Source of the DNA: JBDGRJ01 sp042218065
Lineage (GTDB): Bacteria > Patescibacteriota > Patescibacteriia > Magasanikbacterales > UBA922
Assembly: GCA_042218065.1 (NCBI GenBank)
Contig: JBDGRL010000066.1
Span: 1 to 6,379 of the forward strand
Direction: 5' to 3'
Length of the DNA: 6,379 nucleotides
Under the pieces are notes generated by a model. The model ran no database searches, was not told the DNA's origin, and worked only from the letters and a program-made list of their open reading frames with translations. The position numbers were made by a program, and so were the translations under genes. Positions 1-5,268 of the stretch are shown in pieces (positions within the stretch are counted from its first letter, which is position 1; every line of letters begins with the position of its first letter).

Positions 1-133
1 CGAATACACCTCTTTCTATCATAAGTTCCAGTTTTGTATCATCTTGTCTATCTAATATTATTTCTTTTACTCCCGCCTCTCTTTTGTGTTTTTCAAGTTG
101 TTTTTTTAGTTGTGATATTTTTTTATTTAACAT
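1..133 (-). CDS. Partial hypothetical protein, cut by the left window edge
   Basis: A reading frame opens at an ATG at 133 and stays open to the window edge, giving 44 codons that start MLNKKISQLKKQLEKHKREA and continue with a mixed charged and hydrophobic stretch ending LELMIERGVF. The first 20 residues look like a short amphipathic or coiled-coil helix. Against this start, the sequence upstream has only a weak GGAAAA instead of the AGGAGG sites used by the other genes here, and the frame is closed by a TAA a little further upstream. It shares the AT-rich, Lys-rich character of the 174-aa and 247-aa genes. No family is recognised, and the C-terminal part lies outside the window. Confidence 0.45.
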   Translation of the reverse strand, partial: MLNKKISQLKKQLEKHKREAGVKEIILDRQDDTKLELMIERGVF

Positions 134-177
134 TAAGTTTATATTAGATATTTTCCAAAAATACGTTAGTAATTAGA

Positions 178-219
178 CACCTATCAAGTATTTAATCGAG
201 CGGTTAAAAACTTGATGGG
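178..219 (+). other. Long hairpin, first of a tandem pair
   Basis: The arms ATCAAGT (183-189) and ACTTGAT (210-216) pair. The helix continues inwards through TTTAATCG against CGGTTAAA and outwards through ACC against GGT, giving close to 20 pairs with one A-A mismatch and a tiny loop around 198-201. Two of the pairs (182/217 and 196/203) are U-G wobbles if plus-strand RNA is read, but would be A-C mismatches in minus-strand RNA. This favours a plus-strand transcript. It sits only two bases before the next hairpin. Confidence 0.5.
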
Positions 220-221
220 TG

Positions 222-259
222 GGGAGACAGAGATAGTGCAAATCTCTGTCTCCCTTTTT
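222..259 (+). terminator. Strong intrinsic terminator reading rightwards
   Basis: A perfect 13-bp stem, GGGAGACAGAGAT (222-234) with ATCTCTGTCTCCC (242-254), closes a 7-nt loop and is followed at once by TTTTT (255-259). The T-run is on the plus strand. On the minus strand the helix is followed by CACCCATC, which is a poor release tract. It lies 19 bp past the stop of the minus-strand coiled-coil gene and may also stop that transcript imperfectly. Its best fit is the end of a plus-strand RNA, although no plus-strand gene is visible to its left. Confidence 0.7.
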
Positions 260-277
260 AATTTAATGAGCAAGTGT

Positions 278-802
278 TTATCTATGACGTGAAAAGACAT
301 CTGAATTTGATGGGGAGCTTTTTTGTTCTTCAATAAATTCTTTGAGTTCTCTGTTAGCAGATTGAATACTATTGAGTTTTTCTTCTAGGTCCTCAAAATT
401 ATTTTTTTCTTTTTTCATTTTTTCAATTTCTTGCTTAGATTCTCGTATTCTTTCTTCTATTTGTGAAACTTTGGTAAGACAATTACCCACTCTGTTTCCA
501 TGTTTTTCAATTTCGTTTTTTTGTTTAGATATACGCTTTTCGAACCTGTCTAACTCATTTTTCAATTCCTTAACTTCTTTTTTAGTTGATGGGAAATTAA
601 CATCAACCTCTTCTAATTGATCCATTTTATCAATTAGAGGGTTAATCTTTTCCTCCAATTCCTTTAGTACTTGGGTTTTTTCTTCAACTCTTTGTTCTGT
701 TTCTTTCAGCTTTTTAATTTTTTTATCAACTCTTTTTTCAAGTGTCTCAAATCTAGCTCTTGCGGCGTTAATCTTATGGACTACTTCTGGTTCTTCGCCC
801 AT
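278..802 (-). CDS. Coiled-coil hypothetical protein (174 aa)
   Basis: The product starts MGEEPEVVHKINAARARFET and is almost entirely Glu/Lys/Leu-rich with heptad spacing from about residue 10 to 160. A short break with a proline and a Phe-Pro-Ser near residues 70-75 probably separates two coiled-coil halves. There is no signal peptide, membrane segment or catalytic motif. It would be a rod-like, probably oligomeric cytoplasmic protein. An ATG 12 bp further upstream (814) is in frame, but GGAGG at 808-812 lies 5 nt before the 802 ATG and would fall inside the longer version, so 802 is chosen. It has its own promoter candidate (909-937) and a leader hairpin (858-895). Coiled-coil composition prevents a family call; a structural or DNA-associated role is only a guess. 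Confidence 0.75.
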   Translation of the reverse strand: MGEEPEVVHKINAARARFETLEKRVDKKIKKLKETEQRVEEKTQVLKELEEKINPLIDKMDQLEEVDVNFPSTKKEVKELKNELDRFEKRISKQKNEIEKHGNRVGNCLTKVSQIEERIRESKQEIEKMKKEKNNFEDLEEKLNSIQSANRELKEFIEEQKSSPSNSDVFSRHR

Positions 803-807
803 GTTGC

Positions 808-812
808 CCTCC
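808..812 (-). promoter_or_regulatory. Shine-Dalgarno site deciding the start of the coiled-coil gene
   Basis: GGAGG on the minus strand lies 5 nt before the ATG at 802. It falls inside codons of the alternative longer start at 814, which has no good site of its own. Confidence 0.7.
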
Positions 813-857
813 ATGTAAGGTGCGCTGAATTACCTGAACTTGTTTTAATTACTCCCC

Positions 858-895
858 CCTAAGTTTCTTTTCAATTTTTTGAAAAAAAACTTAGG
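858..895 (-). promoter_or_regulatory. 17-bp leader hairpin upstream of the coiled-coil gene
   Basis: Read as minus-strand RNA, CCUAAGUUU and the following U-rich stretch pair all the way to AAACUUAGG, giving 17 pairs (one G-U) closed by an AAAA loop. In plus-strand RNA the wobble becomes a C-A mismatch, so the structure belongs to the minus transcript. With the -10 box at 909-914, transcription would start near 902, placing this stem at the very 5' end of the mRNA. It could protect the 5' end or act in attenuation. A terminator role is unlikely because no U-run follows (GGGGAG). Confidence 0.55.
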
Positions 896-908
896 AGAAA
901 ATTATTTT

Positions 909-937
909 ATTATAGAGAATATCAAGTGAAATAGATA
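909..937 (-). promoter_or_regulatory. Promoter candidate for the coiled-coil gene
   Basis: A perfect TATAAT lies at 909-914 on the minus strand. The -35 region 17 bp upstream (932-937, TATCTA) is poor, so the call rests on the -10 box and on its position about 107 bp before the start codon at 802. Confidence 0.45.
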
Positions 938-955
938 AGTTTAGTGATAGGAACA

Positions 956-994
956 AGGGGGTATTAATTGTCTAGAGTGCAATGTATACCCCCT
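956..994. repeat. Inverted repeat between the 160-aa and coiled-coil genes
   Basis: AGGGGGTAT (956-964) and ATACCCCCT (986-994) are perfect 9-bp arms around a 21-bp spacer. The repeat follows the stop of the 160-aa gene by about 40 bp and precedes the coiled-coil promoter. It could be a weak factor-dependent terminator or a protein-binding site. The long spacer and the lack of a T-run make an intrinsic terminator unlikely. Confidence 0.5.
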
Positions 995-1036
995 GTTTAT
1001 AGAACTTCTTATATTATTAGGGTTAACATGCTTGAG

Positions 1037-1519
1037 TTATCTTTTTCTGAATATTATTTCACTATCTTTATCTTTCTTTTTTTTATCTTGTTTTGAAGCA
1101 TCATCTTGACTCGATAAACTGTTTTGTTTTTTTTCGTGTTGTTTTGTGTTCTTCCTTTCAGTAAAGTGACCTGTACTTTCATGTTGATTGCTTTTTTCTT
1201 GATTAAGCCCATCAAATTCATCTATTTTACCTAAATATACCTCTTTTGCGACGGTGTTTGGTATATCTATTATCAAATATAATTCATCCTTTCTAATTTT
1301 TAGTTGCAGTCCAGCTACAAATAAAGAAGATTTTCTTTTCAACAATTTATCTTTTGATCCCATATTATATTTATTTTCAACTTCTTGGTTGTTATCTTTA
1401 GTAAATTCTTTTACATAAACTTTTCCTTCTTTTATATCGATTTCAAACTGATATTCAAGTTGATTTTGGACTTTTTGCTTATATTCTTTCGTTTTATCGT
1501 GCAAGGTTAACCCTCTCAT
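1037..1519 (-). CDS. Lysine-rich hypothetical protein (160 aa)
   Basis: The product starts MRGLTLHDKTKEYKQKVQNQ. Residues 1 to about 105 look folded, with alternating hydrophobic strands such as QLEYQFEIDIKEGKVYVKEF and ELYLIIDIP. The last 55 residues are Lys/Gln/Ser/Asp-rich and probably disordered, ending KDSEIIFRKR. The strand pattern faintly recalls small heat-shock-like beta domains, but no diagnostic motif is visible and I do not assign it. GAGGAGG lies 5 nt before the 1519 ATG. Longer in-frame starts at 1555 and 1678 would have to be translated through the structured repeat and lack good binding sites. It follows the AAA gene on the same strand, with only the repeat between, so it may be co-transcribed, but its base composition is far more AT-rich. 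Confidence 0.7.
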   Translation of the reverse strand: MRGLTLHDKTKEYKQKVQNQLEYQFEIDIKEGKVYVKEFTKDNNQEVENKYNMGSKDKLLKRKSSLFVAGLQLKIRKDELYLIIDIPNTVAKEVYLGKIDEFDGLNQEKSNQHESTGHFTERKNTKQHEKKQNSLSSQDDASKQDKKKKDKDSEIIFRKR

Positions 1520-1524
1520 TTTAT

Positions 1525-1532
1525 CCTCCTCT
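1525..1532 (-). promoter_or_regulatory. Shine-Dalgarno site deciding the start of the 160-aa gene
   Basis: AGAGGAGG on the minus strand lies 5 nt before the ATG at 1519. It excludes the much longer frame that begins at 1678 inside the repeat. Confidence 0.75.
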
Positions 1533-1545
1533 TGATTGTTTATTA

Positions 1546-1667
1546 CTACTTTCATTTCCTGCATGGCAGAAAATGAAAGGGTGAAGGAGGAACACGTAAT
1601 TGTCGTACGGCAACAATACGTGCTCCTCCGAGTGCGTCCAGACTTGTCGGTGTACCCGCGTCTGGGG
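1546..1667 (-). repeat. Structured direct repeat, copy R1 (three hairpins)
   Basis: This 122-bp copy matches 3771-3890. The first 46 bp have two differences and the last 45 bp are identical, while a 31-bp centre differs in sequence and length. It contains three inverted repeats: 1549-1579 (14-bp arms, ATG in the loop, one C-A opposition that becomes U-G in minus RNA), 1586-1629 (GGAGGA...TCCTCC, about 19 pairs in minus RNA with one bulge), and 1638-1665 (CCAGAC...GTCTGG with an inner CGG/CCG). It begins 14 bp after the AAA stop codon and ends 26 bp before the 160-aa start. No U-run follows any stem, so it is not an intrinsic terminator. A mobile or recombination-related palindromic repeat, or an RNA element in the operon transcript, both fit. 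Confidence 0.85.
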
Positions 1668-1681
1668 AACGGGTCCAACAG

Positions 1682-3517
1682 TTAGATAGTGGCTACTTGC
1701 CGACCCGGCTCATTTCGCTGCGGCGCCGGTTCAGCATCATCCGTTTCCTCCTGGATTTCCCGAGAGCGATCGATCTGCTCTTGGTACCGGGGAGGCATCA
1801 GCCTACGGCTGTTGGTAAACCGCAGGGCTTGCTGGGTCATACATTGGAACCCATCTTCATCCCGACTTGGGATATAATCCCAGTGGGCATCTTCGAGATG
1901 TTCCGTCGTGACCTCGTCCGCCTCAGAGTCCTCGTGAGAGAACTCCTTGGCCCGAAGCAGAAGTGCTTCGAGCTCGGCTCCGGTCCAGCCGTCAGTCTCC
2001 TCGAGAACCACCGAGAAGTTAATATTCTCGGAATTGATGTTGTGCTTATCGCACAACGCCTCGAGTATGTCTTCTCGACCTTCCCGGTCGGACGGAAGTA
2101 ACGGGATCCTTTTGTCCACTCGACCGTCCCGCAGCATGGCGGTCGAGAGATTTTCCGGGTAGTTCGTAGCAAGCATGAAAAACAGCTCACCACGATTCGA
2201 ATCGTCCCCCATGACATTTTGTAGCATGCCACGGAGACGATCCGAAACTCCAGAATCACCCGAGTGACCGGAACCATCACCGATGGCCTCCGCCGCTTCA
2301 TCGATGAAGATGATCGTCGGAGCCATCGCTTGGGCAATTTCGAGAGCCAGCGACATATTCTCCTCGGATTCTCCGACCCACTTGGATCGGATACTTCCGA
2401 GTTTCACGAAGTTGACGCCGCTCTCCTTGGCCAAAGCTTCGGCCAAGATCGACTTGCCGGTTCCGGGCGGACCCATCAGGAGCCAGCCCTTGTCAGTGTG
2501 ATCGGCGCAGTTTCGCAGATTTTCGACCTGCGTCTCCAGCGCATCGATCACATAGTCCAATCCGCCGATAGCGTCGAAACCATGTTTGGGCTGGACAGGC
2601 TGGAGCGCACCTTCGGATTGCCCCTCAATGCGCTCACGCTTTTCGTCCCAGACGTCTCCGTCCGAGACGGGCTCGCCACCCATCATGGACTCCATTAGGA
2701 TGTCTTCGACATCCCGACAACGGAGCCCGGTGCAGAGATTGGCGAATACCTCCGGGTCGCGGTCGATCTCGACTCGATCGTAGTACGTTCGTGCCCAGAG
2801 GATGAAGTGCTGCAGTTCCTTTCGGTCGGGGCGTGGAATCTCGATCGGCACCACGTTCGAACTGTCCGAACGCAAGGTTCGGGACAGTTGACCTCGGTTT
2901 CGCTCGATCAGGATGACTGGATTGCGGCTTGCCCGCAAGGGCGAGTCCATTCCAGCCCAGCGCTGGAGCGAGACAATCTGCTCCGAACAGGAGTCCTGCT
3001 CGGAGAATACGCTTTCCGCGTATTCTATGATTGCCGCTCCTTTGCGCCCTTGAGGTTCTCCGATCTGGAGGAACTCCTCCAGAAGCGGAATCGCTTCTTC
3101 TGGGTCGGTCGGCAGATCACCGGAAGAGTCGTTACCAGATTCTCCCGACTCCATCTGCTGAGCGATCTCATCCATGAGACCACTCGAGCTTTGTGAGCTG
3201 GAAGAAGACGTTGGTTCGTCGCCTCCGATATCCATCAGAGCCTTGAACTTCCGACGCTGATCCGACCCTTCACTGAGTATCTCATCGGCGAAGGTGAACC
3301 CGCTAGACTTGTCGTAGAAAACTACGATGTCGCGGGTCTCACTCAGACGCTTCGCAAGAAGCTTGCGAAGCGTGATAAACGGTCCTTTCTCGGTCTCGGG
3401 AAACACATCGTGGACGTTTCCCGAAAGGCGGAAAACGTATCCCTCTTCCTTTCGATACGCTTCCTTGAACCGTTCCCACCAGTTGTGGGCAGCGGGCTCA
3501 GTCTTGGGTTCGCTCAT
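1682..3517 (-). CDS. Ycf46-like AAA ATPase (611 aa)
   Basis: The C-terminal half (about 312-580) is a complete AAA module: IGGL entry at 317-320, Walker A GPPGTGKS at 349-356, a pore-loop-like SKWVGESEE at 378-386, Walker B IIFIDEAAE with D406 and E407, sensor 1 N452 in ATNYPE, and arginine-finger candidates R463, R466 and R470. Sensor 2 is seen at WTGAELEALL. The block AMAP-x-IIFIDE followed by GDSGVSDR resembles Ycf46. Residues 1-290 look like a degenerate AAA-type domain without a P-loop, starting near YVFRLSGNVHD and ending with PVILIERN and IPRPDRKEL. A Ser-rich, acidic low-complexity stretch at 103-135 interrupts it. The last 40 residues are charged. GGAGG lies 5 nt before the ATG. It should hydrolyse ATP as a cytoplasmic ring and remodel a partner. 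The overlapping upstream gene trio suggests the partner, but the substrate is unknown. Compared with plastid and cyanobacterial Ycf46, the acidic composition is unusual. Confidence 0.88.
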   Translation of the reverse strand: MSEPKTEPAAHNWWERFKEAYRKEEGYVFRLSGNVHDVFPETEKGPFITLRKLLAKRLSETRDIVVFYDKSSGFTFADEILSEGSDQRRKFKALMDIGGDEPTSSSSSQSSSGLMDEIAQQMESGESGNDSSGDLPTDPEEAIPLLEEFLQIGEPQGRKGAAIIEYAESVFSEQDSCSEQIVSLQRWAGMDSPLRASRNPVILIERNRGQLSRTLRSDSSNVVPIEIPRPDRKELQHFILWARTYYDRVEIDRDPEVFANLCTGLRCRDVEDILMESMMGGEPVSDGDVWDEKRERIEGQSEGALQPVQPKHGFDAIGGLDYVIDALETQVENLRNCADHTDKGWLLMGPPGTGKSILAEALAKESGVNFVKLGSIRSKWVGESEENMSLALEIAQAMAPTIIFIDEAAEAIGDGSGHSGDSGVSDRLRGMLQNVMGDDSNRGELFFMLATNYPENLSTAMLRDGRVDKRIPLLPSDREGREDILEALCDKHNINSENINFSVVLEETDGWTGAELEALLLRAKEFSHEDSEADEVTTEHLEDAHWDYIPSRDEDGFQCMTQQALRFTNSRRLMPPRYQEQIDRSREIQEETDDAEPAPQRNEPGRQVATI

Positions 3518-3528
3518 CTCTTCCTCCT

Positions 3529-3611
3529 CCCCTTACGGGGATGCTAATTTCAATCTTTCCTTGGCAGAATCTCACCTTGCAGTTCGTCTCGGATCTTCCG
3601 AGAAGCCAAGG
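3529..3611 (-). promoter_or_regulatory. Structured leader just upstream of the AAA gene
   Basis: Three nested or adjacent inverted repeats fill this part. CCCC/GGGG with a TTAC loop (3529-3540) abuts the ribosome binding site. TCTCGGA/TCCGAGA (3587-3593 and 3597-3603) closes a 3-nt loop. CCTTGGC/GCCAAGG (3559-3565 and 3605-3611) encloses the latter. The small hairpin next to the GGAGGAGG could modulate ribosome access. The segment is GC-richer than the DNA to its right, so it seems to belong to the AAA block. No gene with a credible start is seen here. Confidence 0.4.
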
Positions 3612-3636
3612 GGTTTGTTTTCCGGAAAGACCGGAT

Positions 3637-3705
3637 GGGAGAAATTTCTCCCGTGTTTTCTCTTTAACTTCTTTTTTGTTAGAAAGAATTACGGGAGAAA
3701 TCTCT
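3637..3705 (-). promoter_or_regulatory. Competing inverted repeats upstream of the AAA gene
   Basis: GGGAGAAATTTCTCCC (3637-3652) is a perfect 16-bp palindrome. Its right half, as part of 3640-3654, also pairs with ACGGGAGAAATCTCT at 3691-3705 (14 of 15 positions). The same strand can therefore form either a short local hairpin or a longer helix enclosing a T-rich, partly self-complementary loop. Such alternative pairing is the layout of attenuators and RNA switches. The repeated GGGAGAAA half-sites could equally be an operator for a DNA-binding protein. It lies 120-188 bp upstream of the AAA start. No ligand-binding riboswitch family is recognised. Confidence 0.4.
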
Positions 3706-3750
3706 TTGTGTGTTTAAATTAAGTTTTAACTTGGAAAGAACAATGTGTTT

Positions 3751-3774
3751 GTAGTGAATATTTTCTTTCACTAC
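3751..3774. repeat. Inverted repeat next to copy R2
   Basis: GTAGTGAA (3751-3758) and TTCACTAC (3767-3774) are perfect 8-bp arms around an 8-bp AT-rich loop. The right arm overlaps the first 4 bp of repeat copy R2. The corresponding left arm is missing beside copy R1, so this stem is specific to the AT-rich spacer. Confidence 0.5.
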
Positions 3775-3890
3775 TTTCGTTTCCAGCATGGCAGAAAATG
3801 AAAGGGTGAAGGAGGAGCACACGATTGTCGTGCAAACAACGTATGCTCCTCCGAGTGCGTCCAGACTTGTCGGTGTACCCGCGTCTGGGG
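3771..3890 (-). repeat. Structured direct repeat, copy R2 (three hairpins)
   Basis: This 120-bp copy of the 1546-1667 element begins 11 bp after the stop codon of the radical SAM gene. Its hairpins are at 3774-3804 (weaker than in R1: differences at 3779 and 3785 fall in the left arm), 3811-3852 (GGAGGAGCA with TGCTCCTCC, then ACG/CGU and UUGU/ACAA) and 3861-3888 (identical to R1). Between the copies only the interior of the middle hairpin is truly divergent, and it still folds. The AT-rich spacer resumes directly to its left. Confidence 0.85.
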
Positions 3891-3901
3891 TCGGGCTTGG
3901 A

Positions 3902-4510
3902 TCAGGAGTCGACCTCCTTGATCATTTCCACCAAGTCACGATTCGGATCTTCGGGAAACCCGGTGTGAACCAGATCTCCCTCCGAGCCGAGCGTCAACTC
4001 TTCTACGGTCGGCCCGACTTCCTCCGGATCGATGCGATCCGTCAGGAAATGGAGCCGTTGATTGGCGGAGCCGCGAAGGCTCTCGCGCAACCTCAGCTCC
4101 CGCTCGTAAGGTCCGGCAACGAGCAGGTCGACCTCATCGAGCAGGTCTTCCCACTCGTCTTTACCGTTCTCGATCAATCGCTCGATCTGCTTGAGGGTAT
4201 GCCCCGTAAAGCAGACGAGCGAGAAATCTTCGCCGAGTCGAGCTCGCAAAATTTGCATCAACTCCGCGAGCGGCTCGGCCTGCGAGAACGGCTCACCGCC
4301 GGAAAAAGCGGCACCGTCGACATCGAGCCGGCAGATACGATCCGCCAGCTCGTCGACGTCGGTTGGGTTACGTTCGTCGAACTCGAGGGCGTCGGTGTTC
4401 CAGCACCCCTCGCATCGGCGAGGGCAGCCCTGGACCCAGACACCCGCCCGCACACCGGAGCCGTTGGCCTCGGTGCGGGGTACGAACTCGTGGAGGTGGA
4501 TCTTACTCAT
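3902..4510 (-). CDS. NrdG-type radical SAM protein (202 aa)
   Basis: The N-terminal segment VWVQGCPRRCEGCWN carries the CX3CX2C cluster motif (C29, C33, C36) that binds a [4Fe-4S] cluster and S-adenosylmethionine. SGGEPF at 70-75 is the SAM-binding glycine motif, and FTG at 101-103 and RGSANQR at 146-152 match the anaerobic ribonucleotide reductase activase (NrdG, 4Fe-4S single-cluster) family. At 202 aa it is longer than typical NrdG (about 155 aa), the extra length being an acidic C-terminal tail. No nrdD neighbour is present, so activation of ribonucleotide reductase is unlikely to be its job here. GGAGG lies 6 nt before the ATG at 4510 and inside the DUF2997 gene, whose end it overlaps by 8 nt, implying coupled translation. 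A role in modifying or activating a partner of this gene set is inference. Confidence 0.88.
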   Translation of the reverse strand: MSKIHLHEFVPRTEANGSGVRAGVWVQGCPRRCEGCWNTDALEFDERNPTDVDELADRICRLDVDGAAFSGGEPFSQAEPLAELMQILRARLGEDFSLVCFTGHTLKQIERLIENGKDEWEDLLDEVDLLVAGPYERELRLRESLRGSANQRLHFLTDRIDPEEVGPTVEELTLGSEGDLVHTGFPEDPNRDLVEMIKEVDS

Positions 4511-4733
4511 GAGCCGCCTCCTCGTCGACGGAGTTGCGTTCCCAGTCGGGCTCGCAGTCTCCGTCTTCTTTGAGTTCGATGTCCTCGGGCCGGACTTGCG
4601 TCCGAACACCGAGATTCTCGAGCTCTTCTTCAACTTGAGCCGAGTGCTTGAAACACTCCGCCCCCTCGAACCCGTCGAGTTCGACTGAGACCTCTCCGTC
4701 AGGCTCGAGCGTAATCTCTTCTTTTTTACTCAT
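4503..4733 (-). CDS. DUF2997-like small protein (76 aa)
   Basis: The first 45 residues follow the DUF2997 pattern: a beta strand EITLEPDGEVSVELDGFEG, a cysteine (C27) in AECFKHS, and a helix VEEELENLG. The remaining 30 residues are strongly acidic and contain a second cysteine (C60). The protein is very acidic overall. DUF2997 proteins are small and of unknown biochemical role, and I recall them beside DUF1257 genes in other genomes. Here the ATG at 4733 overlaps the TGA of the DUF1257 gene in an ATGA junction, with GGAGG 4 nt before it, and its 3' end overlaps the radical SAM gene by 8 nt. This is the middle gene of a translationally coupled trio. The family call rests on motif recall, not on a search. 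Confidence 0.75.
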   Translation of the reverse strand: MSKKEEITLEPDGEVSVELDGFEGAECFKHSAQVEEELENLGVRTQVRPEDIELKEDGDCEPDWERNSVDEEAAHE

Positions 4734-5200
4734 ACTGCCTCCTGTATGGCGAGGTTCATCTCCCCGGTTTGGGGATTTTGGTTAACTTCGACTTCTTTAC
4801 CTTTTGCTCGAGCTTGCGCAGCTCGAGCGGCGAGGTAAACGGCTCCCGGAAGCAGGTCTTCGACCTGCTCTTGAAGTTTCCGTTGCCGTTGCTGGTTGGC
4901 CTGGGAGCCGTCCCATTCCTCAGACGTGCCGAGAAAAGATAAACTCTTGTCTTTTTTGTTGATCCCGACACCGATTCCGCCGAATTTTCCACGGCGGGTC
5001 ATGCCCTCGGCGTCGAGTCCGAAGGCTACTTCCACACCTTTAGTCGTCCCGGAAACCCGGGAGTCGTAGTTGTAGAAGTAGTCCGTAACTTTTACTCCCT
5101 GCATCTCGAGCATGGCTGCAACGATCTGCAGTCCCTGCTCAAGCAGTTCGGGGGATGCATCCGAGATGTCAATCTCGGAAGTTCTTCGGATGTGACTCAT
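4730..5200 (-). CDS. DUF1257 (Ycf35-like) protein (156 aa)
   Basis: The start MSHIRRTSEIDI matches the MSH-F/I opening of DUF1257/Ycf35 proteins. Residues 13-38 form a helix (PELLEQGLQIVAAMLEMQG) leading to a strand. Residues 54-90 hold the family-like strand-turn-strand block around GGIGVGINKKDKSLSFLG. A helical Gln/Arg-rich stretch at 100-135 precedes a C-terminal KGKEVEVN and TGEMNLAI pair of strands. No catalytic residues are evident. The start at 5200 is chosen because AAGGAGG ends 6 nt upstream; an ATG at 5233 would add 11 residues before the canonical MSH. This is the first gene of the trio. Families of this type are conserved in plastids and cyanobacteria beside Ycf46-type ATPases without a settled function. 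A partner or adaptor of the AAA protein is a reasonable inference. Confidence 0.78.
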   Translation of the reverse strand: MSHIRRTSEIDISDASPELLEQGLQIVAAMLEMQGVKVTDYFYNYDSRVSGTTKGVEVAFGLDAEGMTRRGKFGGIGVGINKKDKSLSFLGTSEEWDGSQANQQRQRKLQEQVEDLLPGAVYLAARAAQARAKGKEVEVNQNPQTGEMNLAIQEAV

Positions 5201-5206
5201 ACCGCA

Positions 5207-5213
5207 CCTCCTT
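5207..5213 (-). promoter_or_regulatory. Shine-Dalgarno site deciding the DUF1257 start
   Basis: AAGGAGG on the minus strand lies 6 nt before the ATG at 5200, supporting the MSH start over the ATG at 5233. Confidence 0.8.
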
Positions 5214-5268
5214 TTTTTAGTCGATTGAACCACTCAGTTTGCCAGCACTGAATGGTATTGTTCTAAGT

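Noticed and set aside
956..994. Intrinsic terminator for the AAA/160-aa transcript
   Set aside because: The stem is only 9 bp with a 21-nt loop and no U-run on either strand, so it is reported only as an inverted repeat.
1520..1678. N-terminal extension of the 160-aa protein from an ATG at 1678
   Set aside because: The extra codons run through repeat R1, give low-complexity basic sequence and lack a binding site, whereas GAGGAGG directly precedes the ATG at 1519.
1563..1685. Plus-strand ORF MAENERVKEEH... in R1 (40 aa) and the same opening in R2 (frame continuing to 4573)
   Set aside because: The shared opening is just the repeat sequence. There is no ribosome binding site, the ATG lies in a hairpin loop, and the 2-nt length difference between copies shifts the frame after about 20 codons. 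The long R2 version is antisense to the radical SAM gene.
1546..1687. Integron attC site at the ends of the two gene blocks
   Set aside because: A GTTAGAT/ATCTAAC match to the attC core occurs at the AAA stop codon, but no partner core is found at the other end of R1, and none exists beside R2. Three separate hairpins are also unlike the single folded attC arm.
1689..3722. Many plus-strand frames opposite the AAA gene
   Set aside because: They are antisense shadows of a high-confidence gene, with Arg/Ser/Pro-rich sequence, no binding sites and no domains.
1546..3890. CRISPR array or transposon terminal repeats
   Set aside because: Only two copies exist, over 2 kb apart, in the same orientation, with coding sequence between. 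No transposase, cas gene or target-site duplication is visible.
3902..4510. Bona fide nrdG (anaerobic ribonucleotide reductase activase)
   Set aside because: The motifs fit the family, but no nrdD is present, the gene is coupled to DUF2997 and DUF1257 genes, and the protein is longer than usual. The gene symbol would mislead.
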